DNA from: Saccharopolyspora galaxeae
GTDB taxonomy: Bacteria > Actinomycetota > Actinomycetes > Mycobacteriales > Pseudonocardiaceae
Direction: 5' to 3'
Assembly (NCBI RefSeq): GCF_016526145.1
Contig: NZ_JADDUE010000005.1
Coordinates: 124,001 to 188,000 of the forward strand
Length of the DNA stretch: 64,000 nucleotides
Each line of letters opens with the position of its first letter. The stretch's first letter is position 1. The notes under the pieces were generated by a model, which worked only from the letters and a program-made list of their open reading frames with translations, had not been told where the DNA came from and did no database searches. Made by a program: the position numbers and the translations under genes. Below, in pieces: positions 16,170-23,604 of this stretch.

Positions 16170-18107
16170 TCACGCCTGGTAGAGCCCGTCCAGCTGCTCG
16201 CGGTGGTGCTCGGTCAGCACCTTGCGGCGGATCTTGCGGGTCGGCGTGAGCTCACCGGCCTCCTCGGTCCACTCGTCCGCGGCCAGGCCCCAGGAGCGGA
16301 CGTGCTCCACCCTGGCGAGCTTCGCGTTCGCCGCCCGCACGGCACCGGCGAACTCGGCGCGCAACCGCGGGTCGGTCAGCAGCTGCTCGCGCCCTGCCGC
16401 GGCGAGCCCGCGGGCGCCGGCCCAGCGCGCCAGCTCGTCCGGGTCCGGCATCAGCAGCGCCACCAGGTGCGGGCGGTCGTCGCCGTGCACCATCGCTTGC
16501 CCCACCAGCGGGTGCTCCACCAGCAGCGACTCCACCGCGACCGGGCTGATGTTCTTGCCGCCCGCGGTGACGATCACCTCCTTCTTCCGGCCGGTGATCT
16601 TGAGCTGGCCGTCCGCGGTGAGTCGCCCGAGGTCGCCGGTGCGCAACCAACCGTCCACAGTGAACAGATCGGCGGTCGCCTCCGGCAGGTTGCGGTAGCC
16701 GGACGTGCACAGCGGCCCGCGCAGCAGCACCTCGCCGTCCTCGGCCAGTTCCAGTTCCACGCCCGGCATCGCCGAGCCGACCGTTCCGGACCGGTCGGCG
16801 TCCGCCCGGTGCATCACCGCGGCGCCGCAGGTCTCCGAGAGCCCGTAAACCCCGGTCAACCCGAGCCCGATTCCCGCGAAGAACCGCTCCAGTCCCGGCG
16901 GCAACGGCGCCGCACCGACCGCGCGCACCGCGCACCGGTCCAGCCCCAACGCCGCCGGGATGCGGTGCAGCACCGCGCGATCCGCCAGGCGTGCCAACGC
17001 CTTCCGGCCTCGTGTCGCGTCCGGCTCGGCACCGGCGGTTCCTGCGCGCAACGCCCAGCGGCCGAGGCGAGCGCGCAATCCGCCCTGCTCGGCGAGCTTC
17101 GACTCGATGCCCGCGCGCAGCTTCTCCCAGACCTGCGGGACGCCGAAGAAGATCGTCGGGCGCACTTGCGGGAGCCGCTGCGGCAGTTCCTTGACGCTGG
17201 CGCAGAAGTGCGTACGCCCACCGCAACGCAGCGGCAGGTAGACCGACAGCACCCGCTCGGCCACGTGCGCCAGCGGGAGGTACGACAGGCTCACCACCTG
17301 GTCCGGCAATCCGGCCACCCGGGCCAGAGCCTCGACTTCGTAGAGCAGCGCGCGGTGGCTGAGCCGGACGCCCTTCGAGCGGCCGGTCGTGCCGGAGGTG
17401 TAGATCAGCACCGCGGTGTCCCCCGGGTCCGGCCGGTCGCCAGGTGCTTCGGGCTCCGCGCCGAGTTCCAGGAAGTCCTGCCAGTCCAGCACCCGGCCGC
17501 CGAAACCCGCCGGTGCCGGTGCGCCGGGGACGTCGAGCGCGACGAGCACGTCCAGCTCCGCCTGCTCCCCCGATTCGCCCTGCTCCCCCGATTCGCCCTG
17601 CTCCCCCGATTCGCCCTGCTCCCCCGACTCGCCCTGCTCCCCCGATTCGTCCCGCTCCGCCGACTCACCCAGCTCGGCAGGCTCGCCCAGCACCGCGCCC
17701 CACCGCCGCCAAGCGTCCTCGCCCTCCACGACCGCGAGCTTCGCGCCGGAATCCACCAGCACGTGCCGGATCTGCTCCGGCGCCAGCGTGGAATACAGCG
17801 TCGTGGTCGTCGCGCCCGCAGCCGAAGCGCCCAGGTCCGCCAGCACGTGTTCCGGCCGGTTGCTCGCCATCAGCGCCACCACGTCACCGGAGCCCACCCC
17901 CAGCGAACGCAGCGCCGCTGCCACGCCGAGCACCTGCCCGCGCGCCTGCGACCACGTCCACGTCTGCGACTCGGAGCAGAAGGCCCGCTCGTCCGGGCGA
18001 TCGCGCGCCATGTCGGCGAGCAGGTCCGGCACCGTGCGGCCCGCGATCGCCGCCTCGATCTCCGCGCGTTCGGCCTGCACCGGCGTCATCGGCGCCTCCT
18101 CGCTCAC
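16170..18107 (-). CDS. Long-chain fatty-acid–CoA ligase (FadD15/FAA1 type) with in-frame minisatellite
   Basis: 645 residues. ATP-dependent acyl activation: P-loop-like YTSGTTGRSKGV at ~240-252, the YGLSETCGA motif, GWLRTGDLG, and ITGRKKEVIVTAGGKNISP near the C-terminus, all of the FAA1/FadD15 subgroup. Between the N-terminal ALMASNRPEHV region and WQDFLELG an acidic loop is expanded by repeated GESGEQ hexapeptides (~residues 140-182) encoded by an 18-bp tandem repeat. It is divergent from an AraC-type regulator with an 81-base gap, which suggests control by that regulator. ATG at 18107; a second at 18089. Confidence 0.92.
   Translation of the reverse strand: MSEEAPMTPVQAERAEIEAAIAGRTVPDLLADMARDRPDERAFCSESQTWTWSQARGQVLGVAAALRSLGVGSGDVVALMASNRPEHVLADLGASAAGATTTTLYSTLAPEQIRHVLVDSGAKLAVVEGEDAWRRWGAVLGEPAELGESAERDESGEQGESGEQGESGEQGESGEQGESGEQAELDVLVALDVPGAPAPAGFGGRVLDWQDFLELGAEPEAPGDRPDPGDTAVLIYTSGTTGRSKGVRLSHRALLYEVEALARVAGLPDQVVSLSYLPLAHVAERVLSVYLPLRCGGRTHFCASVKELPQRLPQVRPTIFFGVPQVWEKLRAGIESKLAEQGGLRARLGRWALRAGTAGAEPDATRGRKALARLADRAVLHRIPAALGLDRCAVRAVGAAPLPPGLERFFAGIGLGLTGVYGLSETCGAAVMHRADADRSGTVGSAMPGVELELAEDGEVLLRGPLCTSGYRNLPEATADLFTVDGWLRTGDLGRLTADGQLKITGRKKEVIVTAGGKNISPVAVESLLVEHPLVGQAMVHGDDRPHLVALLMPDPDELARWAGARGLAAAGREQLLTDPRLRAEFAGAVRAANAKLARVEHVRSWGLAADEWTEEAGELTPTRKIRRKVLTEHHREQLDGLYQA
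17562..17687. repeat. 18-bp tandem repeat (minisatellite) inside the acyl-CoA ligase gene
   Basis: Seven 18-bp units head to tail. Units 1-3 are identical (CTGCTCCCCCGATTCGCC), units 4 and 5 differ by one base each, and units 6 and 7 are degenerate. On the coding strand each unit encodes GESGEQ. The unit is a multiple of three, so copy-number change would keep the frame. Confidence 0.95.
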
Positions 18108-18152
18108 ATCCGATCTGTTCCGATCACGTTAAGCCGATCGGCCGTGCGGGCT

Positions 18153-18189
18153 ATGACACCGGCGGTCAAGTGATTGATACTTCCGGCCA
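18153..18189. promoter_or_regulatory. 37-bp element in the ligase/AraC divergent promoter
   Basis: Conserved blocks ATGACA, CGGTCA, GATTGA and TTCCGG start about 9-10 bases apart. The same four blocks with the same spacing recur at 20723-20759 upstream of the MCE gene (28 of 37 positions identical). Candidate binding site of the AraC regulator encoded next to it; it ends at the first base of that gene's ATG. Confidence 0.6.
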
Positions 18190-19271
18190 TGCCGCAACGA
18201 AGCGACACCGCGCAACCCTCCGAGCAGAACACCCGTCCCGCGATCCCGGACCCGGTCGTGCGCGACTGGGACTTCCCGCGCAGCACGACCAGCGCCCAGC
18301 TGCTGACCCGGTTCGCCGCCGCCGAAGGGGTGCCGCCGGAGTCGCTGCTGTACGGCACCGGACTCACCGAGGCGGAGCTGGAGGACCCGAACGGGTCCGT
18401 GGACGCGCACCAGGAGCTGCGGATCGTGCGCAACCTGGTCGCGGCCCTGCCGGACGACCCGGACCTCGGGATGCGGGCGGGGTTGCAGTACCACCTGACC
18501 GCCTACGGCATCCTCGGGTTCGCGTTCATCAGCAGCCCGACCGTGCGGGACGGCATCGCGGTGGCGCTGCGCTACCTGGAGCTGAGCTTCGCGTTCTGCA
18601 TCCCGCGCATCCGGATGCGCGACGGCGCGCTGCGGGTCGAGCTGGACACCGGAGCGATCCCCGCCGATGTGCGCGAGTTTCTGCTCGGGCGGGACCTCTC
18701 GGCGATCTACACGATCATCCGGGAGCTGCTGGACCAGCCGATCCCGCTGCGCGGCGTGCAGCTGTCGATGCCGGAACCGACCGACATCGCGGAGTACGAG
18801 CGGCTTTTCGGCACCGCCCCGCAGTTCGGCAGCTCCGCCGACGTGGTGCTGCTCGATCCGGCGCTGCTGGACCACCCGCTGCCGCAGGCCAACGCGCACA
18901 CCTTGGCGATGTGCGAAGCGCAGTGCCGCGACCTGCTCGCCGAGCGCCGCGAGCGCGCCGGGTTCGCCAAGCACGTCCGCGAACAACTGCTCGCACCGGA
19001 CGGGGTCCGGCTGAGCATGGAGGACGTGGCCCGCAGAATGCACACCACCGCCCGCACGTTGCACCGCCGGTTGCACGCGGAGGGAACGCATTTCCAGGCG
19101 GTGCGCGACGAAGTCCGCTCGGCGCTGGCCGAAGGGATGCTGCGGGACGGGACGCTGTCGGTCGACGACATCGCGATCCGGCTCGGCTACGCCGAAGCGG
19201 CCAGCTTCATCCACGCCTTCAAGCGGTGGACCGGCACCACCCCGATGGCCTACGCGCGCCGCCGGTCGTGA
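18189..19271 (+). CDS. AraC-family transcriptional regulator (ArgR/OruR-like)
   Basis: 360 residues from ATG 18189. N-terminal arabinose-binding-like/effector domain of the OruR type (VPPESLLYGTGLTEAELEDP, ILGFAFISSPTVRDGIAVAL), C-terminal AraC double HTH with VARRMHTTARTLHRRLHAEG and DIAIRLGYAEAASFIHAFKR ending TPMAYARRR. This subgroup often controls fatty-acid, cholesterol or amino-acid catabolism. Divergent from the acyl-CoA ligase, which is its likely target. Ends 15 bases from the stop of the convergent MCE gene. A TTG at 18174 is possible but not favoured. Confidence 0.88.
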   Translation: MPQRSDTAQPSEQNTRPAIPDPVVRDWDFPRSTTSAQLLTRFAAAEGVPPESLLYGTGLTEAELEDPNGSVDAHQELRIVRNLVAALPDDPDLGMRAGLQYHLTAYGILGFAFISSPTVRDGIAVALRYLELSFAFCIPRIRMRDGALRVELDTGAIPADVREFLLGRDLSAIYTIIRELLDQPIPLRGVQLSMPEPTDIAEYERLFGTAPQFGSSADVVLLDPALLDHPLPQANAHTLAMCEAQCRDLLAERRERAGFAKHVREQLLAPDGVRLSMEDVARRMHTTARTLHRRLHAEGTHFQAVRDEVRSALAEGMLRDGTLSVDDIAIRLGYAEAASFIHAFKRWTGTTPMAYARRRS

Positions 19272-19286
19272 ACCGGACCTCGCGGA

Positions 19287-20567
19287 TCAGCGGTATTCCA
19301 CCTCGGCACCGCGCAACACCGGCCCGACCAGCATCGAGCCCCATTGCGGAACCTCGCGCGCGGGCACGCCCATCGACGGCGCCAGGGTGCTCGACACGGC
19401 GTTGCGCTCCTGCGGCGAGTTGATCAGGCCGAGCCCGGAGTCCGGCGTCCCGCCTGCCGCGGGCGGCGTGGAACCGTCCTCGATCGGGCCGTCCGGCGGG
19501 TACTGCGGCCGGGTTCCGGGATAGTCGTAGCAACGCGGCCCGCGCTGGTCGGAGTACTGCGGCTCGTCCTCTCCCGGCTGGTACGCACCGCGGTTCGGCA
19601 CGACTTCCAGTTTGATGTGCGCACCGGGCTCGTCGGTGCCCGCGCCGAAGACCTCGTTGACCCGCGGAACGATCCCGCTGACGCTCTGCAGCAGGCACGG
19701 GTACTGCGGCGAGTACTTGGACAGCACGTCCAGCGTGGGCCGGGAAGTCTCGCCGAACCGGATCAGGTTCTGCCCGTTGGCTTCGAAGAACTTCGTCGCA
19801 TCCCCCGAAGTCGTGGTCAGCTGCGAGGTCAGCGTCCGCAGGTTCTGCTGCTGATCCACCAGCGTCCGCGCCGTGGTCGAGAGATTCCCCAACGCCTGCA
19901 GCACATCCGGCGCCGCCTGCTCGTAGGTCTCCGCGACCCCGACCACCTCGCGCAGATTCGCCTGCAGATCCGGCAACGACGGATTCAACTCAGACACGTA
20001 GGAGTTCAGCCGCGAAATCGTGTCGCCGATCGACCGGCCCCGGCCCTCCAGCGCGTGGTTCAGCGAGTTCAACGTCGTCGCCAGCTCGGCCGGATGGATC
20101 GCCTCCAGCACCGGCATCGTGTCCGACAGAACCTGCTCCAGCTCCACCGAAGCCCGCGTGCGGTCCTGCGAGATCACATCCCCCGCCTGCAACCGGCCCG
20201 CCGGATCCTCGGGCGTGTCCAGCGACACGTACCGCTCACCGAACAACGTCCGCGGCAGCAGCCGCGCCGAAACGTTGGCGGGCAACAACTTCGCCTTGTC
20301 CGGCTCCAATTCCAGGTGCACCGCCGAGCCGTTGCGGGTCGGCTCCACTTCGGACACCCGGCCCACGATCATGCCGTGGGTCTTCACGTCCGAGTCCGGC
20401 AGCAGCTGGTTCCCGGTCGAAGCCGCCTTCAACACCACATCCGTGCTGAAGGTGAACGCGCGCTGATACGTCGCCACCGTCAGGACGATGAACAGCGCCC
20501 CGCACAGCAGCAGCGCTAACCCCAGGATTCTCCGCCGCACCGTAGCGCGGCTGCTCGTGTTGCTCAT
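19287..20567 (-). CDS. Orphan MCE-family protein
   Basis: 426 residues. One N-terminal membrane helix (RRILGLALLLCGALFIVLTV), an MCE/MlaD domain (STDVVLKAASTGNQLLPDSD, VKTHGMIVGRVSEV, LPRTLFGERYVSL) and a long alpha-helical region with predicted coiled coil (LSDTMPVLEAIHPAEL, QQQNLRTLTSQLTTTSG) followed by a Pro-rich tail. MCE proteins build lipid-transport conduits across the envelope, normally as six paralogues with YrbE permeases. Here only one gene is present and no yrbE is adjacent. ATG 20567 fits the expected distance to the helix. Confidence 0.88.
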   Translation of the reverse strand: MSNTSSRATVRRRILGLALLLCGALFIVLTVATYQRAFTFSTDVVLKAASTGNQLLPDSDVKTHGMIVGRVSEVEPTRNGSAVHLELEPDKAKLLPANVSARLLPRTLFGERYVSLDTPEDPAGRLQAGDVISQDRTRASVELEQVLSDTMPVLEAIHPAELATTLNSLNHALEGRGRSIGDTISRLNSYVSELNPSLPDLQANLREVVGVAETYEQAAPDVLQALGNLSTTARTLVDQQQNLRTLTSQLTTTSGDATKFFEANGQNLIRFGETSRPTLDVLSKYSPQYPCLLQSVSGIVPRVNEVFGAGTDEPGAHIKLEVVPNRGAYQPGEDEPQYSDQRGPRCYDYPGTRPQYPPDGPIEDGSTPPAAGGTPDSGLGLINSPQERNAVSSTLAPSMGVPAREVPQWGSMLVGPVLRGAEVEYR

Positions 20568-20722
20568 CCGGACCGCCGTCAGCTCGTACCCCGTCGTACC
20601 GCGGACCTCGCAGCGGGCGTGCGAACGCCACCGCGCCAAGGGCCGCACCGGTCGTCCGCCTTGTGGAGCACGGCGCGACGCCGGACAGACGAGAACGCTA
20701 AGTCGTACGAGTGATCTAGGTC

Positions 20723-20759
20723 ATGACATCGCCGGTCAGTCGATTGAGCTTTCCGGACA
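20723..20759. promoter_or_regulatory. Second copy of the 37-bp element, upstream of the MCE gene
   Basis: Carries ATGACA, CGGTCA, GATTGA and TTCCGG with the same spacing as the copy at 18153-18189. It lies about 155 bases upstream of the MCE start, in the 365-base gap 20568-20932 that is otherwise empty of genes. Suggests that MCE and the acyl-CoA ligase answer to the same regulator. Confidence 0.55.
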
Positions 20760-20932
20760 GATCAGCGTCGGCGAATCGTCCGGACGCGACGACCCCCGCG
20801 GCCGGACGGCTCGCGGACGGATGCGAGTCTCCGCCGCGGTCGAGGACCTGCTGCGGTCGAGCATCGGCCGCGGTCGGGTGCCGGTCGCGGTCGAGCGTAG
20901 GGCGCCGAACCGCACGCACGGCCGGTCTGCGC

Positions 20933-21229
20933 TCAGCGCCGCTCGTCGATTTCCGGGTCGCTGGACTCGGAGGTCGGCATCGGGGTGGCCGCCACGCACG
21001 TCACGCAGGGCATGCAACCGCCCTCCGGGACATCGGCGATGGATTCGGGCCGTAGCGCGAGCCCGCAAGCGGTCCGCGCCACCCCGGCGTCCCAGTCGAC
21101 GGTGGTGATCGCGTGCGCCTCGCGCAGCGAGACGCGGACATGCCTGCGCAGCACCCAAACGCGCTGGTCGGACCCGGTAGCAGCGGGCGCGCGGCGAGGA
21201 CGTGCGGAGCCTTCGGCAACGCTGGGCAT
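20933..21229 (-). CDS. Small Cys-containing hypothetical protein, divergent from DUF397 gene
   Basis: 98 residues. ATG 21229 with GGAGGGAGC a few bases upstream. Contains HAITTVDWDAGVARTACGLA and then GGCMPCVTC, a C-x(n)-C-x2-C-x2-C-like pattern that may bind zinc. Related small proteins with a CG...C..C pattern are common beside XRE/DUF397 loci in Pseudonocardiaceae; none has a known role to me. A similar small Cys-rich gene stands divergently at the second XRE/DUF397 locus (62241-62522). Confidence 0.65.
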   Translation of the reverse strand: MPSVAEGSARPRRAPAATGSDQRVWVLRRHVRVSLREAHAITTVDWDAGVARTACGLALRPESIADVPEGGCMPCVTCVAATPMPTSESSDPEIDERR

Positions 21230-21249
21230 CTTTGCTCCCTCCGTTGTTG

Positions 21250-21276
21250 AGATTAATCCTAGTGAACGATTAATCT
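21250..21276. promoter_or_regulatory. Inverted repeat in the divergent Cys-protein/DUF397 promoter
   Basis: AGATTAATC (21250-21258) and GATTAATCT (21268-21276), nine-base arms with a nine-base spacer, unusually AT-rich for this DNA. Each arm contains the self-complementary GATTAATC. Placed between two divergent starts (21229 and 21308). Likely operator or promoter core for the XRE regulator locus. Confidence 0.6.
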
Positions 21277-21307
21277 TGTTGTCGAGTCGACCCAAGGAGG
21301 GCGCGAG

Positions 21308-21544
21308 GTGCACACCCCGAACGCGACAACGCACACCCCGGACTTCCCCCGGCACGGCTGGATCTCCGCCGGCCGCTGCGGCCCCAACGGCGGCAACTGC
21401 GTCGAGGTGAACGATCTCGGCGCCGGTCGCCCGATCGGAGTCCGGGACAGCAAGAACATCGACGACGGAGTCCTGGTCTTCGATGCCCGCCGGTGGCGGG
21501 CTTTCCTGTCGGCGGCCCGCACCGGGGCGTTCGACCTGCCGTGA
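21308..21544 (+). CDS. DUF397-domain protein
   Basis: 78 residues, GTG start (AAGGAGG upstream at 21294-21300). Contains the DUF397 pattern: W.SAG.CGPNGGNCVEV, then PIGVRDSKN and a C-terminal W..FL helix. DUF397 proteins are small partners of XRE/DUF5753 regulators (WhiJ-, AbaA- and BldB-linked modules in Streptomyces) and are proposed to antagonise or modify them. The XRE gene follows 152 bases downstream. Confidence 0.88.
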   Translation: MHTPNATTHTPDFPRHGWISAGRCGPNGGNCVEVNDLGAGRPIGVRDSKNIDDGVLVFDARRWRAFLSAARTGAFDLP

Positions 21545-21570
21545 TCACCATCGTCCGGTTGCCCCGGGTC

Positions 21571-21588
21571 GATTATTCCCCTGAAGGG
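21571..21588. promoter_or_regulatory. Possible regulator site upstream of the XRE gene
   Basis: GATTATTCCCCTGAAGGG lies 109 bases before the XRE start and resembles GATTAATTCCTCAGGG at 22577-22592 upstream of the methyltransferase and the GATTAATC arms at 21250-21276. Inferred shared operator type; low certainty. Confidence 0.35.
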
Positions 21589-21696
21589 TGAATCTCGGGG
21601 CAATTCAGGCACCGGGCCGGGTGGGCGGTCCCGCCCACCGTCCTCGGCTACCATGATCTGCTTGTCGGGTCAGCGAACGAAGATCGGGGAGTCCGA

Positions 21697-22557
21697 GTGC
21701 CGAGCACGGTGACGTCGCGGCGCAGACAGCTCGGCAACGAGATCCGGCGGGCCCGGATCGCTGCGAGCATGACGCAGCAGGAGGTCGCCGAGCTGCTCGG
21801 GTGCCGCCAGGGCAAGGTCAACAAGATCGAATCCGGCACCGTCGCGGTCAAGCAGGCCGAGCTCAAGTCGATGCTGGAAGCGTTCCAGACCAGCGACACC
21901 GAAGCCGAAGTGATGCTGGAGCTGGCGCGCAGCAGTGCAGGCCAGCGCGGCCAGTGGTCCGGCTACCGCTCGGCGGTGCCGCACTGGTTCCGCACCTTCA
22001 CCGACCTCGAACCGGCCGCCGGGGAGATCCTGAGCTGGCACGGCGAGCGCATTCCCGGTCCGCTGCAGTCCGAGCACTACATGCTCACGCAGTTCAGCGA
22101 GGACCGGGCCACCGACGTGACATCGCTGGTGCGCAACCGGCAGGACCGCAAGCAGGTCTTCGACCTGGACCGCCCGCCGTACTACCGGTTCGTGCTGGGC
22201 GAGGCAGCGTTCCGCCGGATCCCGGGCGGGCCGAACCCGCCGGTGGCGCTGGACCAGGTCGAGCACCTGCTGGAGCTCGGCGAGCGCTATCCGCGGGTGT
22301 TCATCCACGTGCTGCCGTTCGACGTGCGGCTGGCGTTCGTGCCGAACGACTTCACGATGATGCGCTTCTCCGACGCCACCAAGGACTTCGTGTTCATCGA
22401 GCACGCCGCGGGCGGGATCTACCTGGACGACGAGAGCGACTTCGAGCTGTTCGTCGACTCCTGGGACCGGCTGCGCGGCGCCGCGCTCGAGGTCAACGAG
22501 TCGGTGGAGTTCCTGCAGGGGCTGGCCGCGGAGTTCCGCTCGAAGATGTCCTTCTGA
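21697..22557 (+). CDS. XRE-family regulator with DUF5753 domain
   Basis: 286 residues. HTH of the XRE type at ~8-65 (LGNEIRRARIAASMTQQEVA, GCRQGKVNKIESG), then a DUF5753 sensory domain (ILSWHGERIPGPLQSEHYML, VFIHVLPFDVRLAFVPNDFT, FVFIEHAAGGIYLDD). The architecture is that of WhiJ-type actinobacterial regulators. GTG start at 21697. Lies between the DUF397 gene and the SAM methyltransferase, a familiar actinobacterial arrangement. Confidence 0.92.
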   Translation: MPSTVTSRRRQLGNEIRRARIAASMTQQEVAELLGCRQGKVNKIESGTVAVKQAELKSMLEAFQTSDTEAEVMLELARSSAGQRGQWSGYRSAVPHWFRTFTDLEPAAGEILSWHGERIPGPLQSEHYMLTQFSEDRATDVTSLVRNRQDRKQVFDLDRPPYYRFVLGEAAFRRIPGGPNPPVALDQVEHLLELGERYPRVFIHVLPFDVRLAFVPNDFTMMRFSDATKDFVFIEHAAGGIYLDDESDFELFVDSWDRLRGAALEVNESVEFLQGLAAEFRSKMSF

Positions 22558-22576
22558 CCTGGCGCATCACAGTTGG

Positions 22577-22592
22577 GATTAATTCCTCAGGG
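22577..22592. promoter_or_regulatory. Possible regulator site upstream of the SAM methyltransferase
   Basis: GATTAATTCCTCAGGG, 70 bases before the methyltransferase start in an otherwise GC-rich 104-base spacer; similar to the sites at 21250 and 21571. Confidence 0.35.
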
Positions 22593-22661
22593 CGCCCGTC
22601 ACAACCGGCGTCCGGAGGACTACTATGCGTCCCAAGATCACCCGGTCGTGAATGAAGGACC

Positions 22662-23540
22662 ATGCGAATGAGCGATGTGGACGACGACCCGTTCCCCCCG
22701 CAGCAAGCGGACTTGAGCAAGCCCAGCGTCGCGCGGGTCTACGATTATTACCTCGGCGGCGACGCCAACTGGGCGATCGACCGCGCGTTCGGGGAAAGCG
22801 TCCTGGACAAGTACCCGTTGCTGCGCCCGATCGCCATCAACAACCGGCTCTTCCTGCACCGCGCGGTGCGGCGGCTGGTCTCGCAGGGCGTGCACCAGTT
22901 CATCGACATCGGCTCCGGGGTGCCCACGATGGGCAACACGCACTCGGTGGCCGACGAGGTCGAGCCGGGCTCGCGGGTCGTCTACGTCGACCACGAGCCG
23001 GTGGCCGTCGCGCATTCGCAGGTCCTGCTGGAGACCGACGGCGACACCGACCGGCACGCGGTAATCAACGCCGATTTCCGCAACCCGGACAAGCTCTGGC
23101 AGCGCGCCATCGAGACCGGCGTGCTGGACCTGGAGGAGCCGATCGCGGTGCTGCTGATCGCGGTGCTGCACGTCCAGCAACTCGGCCCCGAGGGCACCGA
23201 CATCTCCCCGCAGGTGATGGCCCGCTACCGCGAGCTGCTGCCGCCCGGTTCCTTCCTGGCGATCTCGCAGGTCACCGATGACGGCGTGCTGCCGGAAATG
23301 GACGAGAAGCTGGTCGGCATCAAGGAGATGTACGACCGCTCCACCAGCCCGGTGATCTGGCGTTCGCAGGAGGAGATCCGGTCGTTCTTCGGCGACTTCG
23401 AGATGCTGGCGCCGGGCATGACCTGGACCTCGGAGTGGCACCCGGAGGATCGCAGCCCGAACTACACCCCGGACCTGGACCTCGCGGCGCCGGAAGAGGC
23501 CGCGATCTGGGCGGGCGTGGGCCGCAAGCCGCTGCGCTGA
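22662..23540 (+). CDS. SAM-dependent methyltransferase, DUF574/Methyltransf_19 family
   Basis: 292 residues. Family signatures: SVARVYDYYLGGDANWAIDR, QFIDIGSGVPTMGNTHSVAD (SAM-binding glycine motif), VVYVDHEPVAVAHSQVLL and the YTPDLDLAAPEE tail. Many paralogues exist per actinobacterial genome; substrate is unknown. ATG 22662 or 22668. It follows the XRE/DUF397 pair and probably is part of its regulon. Confidence 0.92.
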   Translation: MRMSDVDDDPFPPQQADLSKPSVARVYDYYLGGDANWAIDRAFGESVLDKYPLLRPIAINNRLFLHRAVRRLVSQGVHQFIDIGSGVPTMGNTHSVADEVEPGSRVVYVDHEPVAVAHSQVLLETDGDTDRHAVINADFRNPDKLWQRAIETGVLDLEEPIAVLLIAVLHVQQLGPEGTDISPQVMARYRELLPPGSFLAISQVTDDGVLPEMDEKLVGIKEMYDRSTSPVIWRSQEEIRSFFGDFEMLAPGMTWTSEWHPEDRSPNYTPDLDLAAPEEAAIWAGVGRKPLR

Positions 23541-23549
23541 TCCGCACCT

Positions 23550-23581
23550 GGGCCGGGGTTCGCAGCGCAGCGCCCCGGCCC
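23550..23581. terminator. Bidirectional hairpin between methyltransferase and binding-protein genes
   Basis: Nine-bp perfect stem GGGCCGGGG/CCCCGGCCC (23550-23558 with 23573-23581), in the 64-base gap between two convergent stops. No U-run. Confidence 0.6.
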
Positions 23582-23604
23582 CTCCGGCGAGCGGAGCGGG
23601 CGGG

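Noticed and set aside
17562-17687. Tandem repeat considered as a CRISPR array
   Set aside because: Units are 18 bp, contiguous without spacers and in frame inside a coding region.
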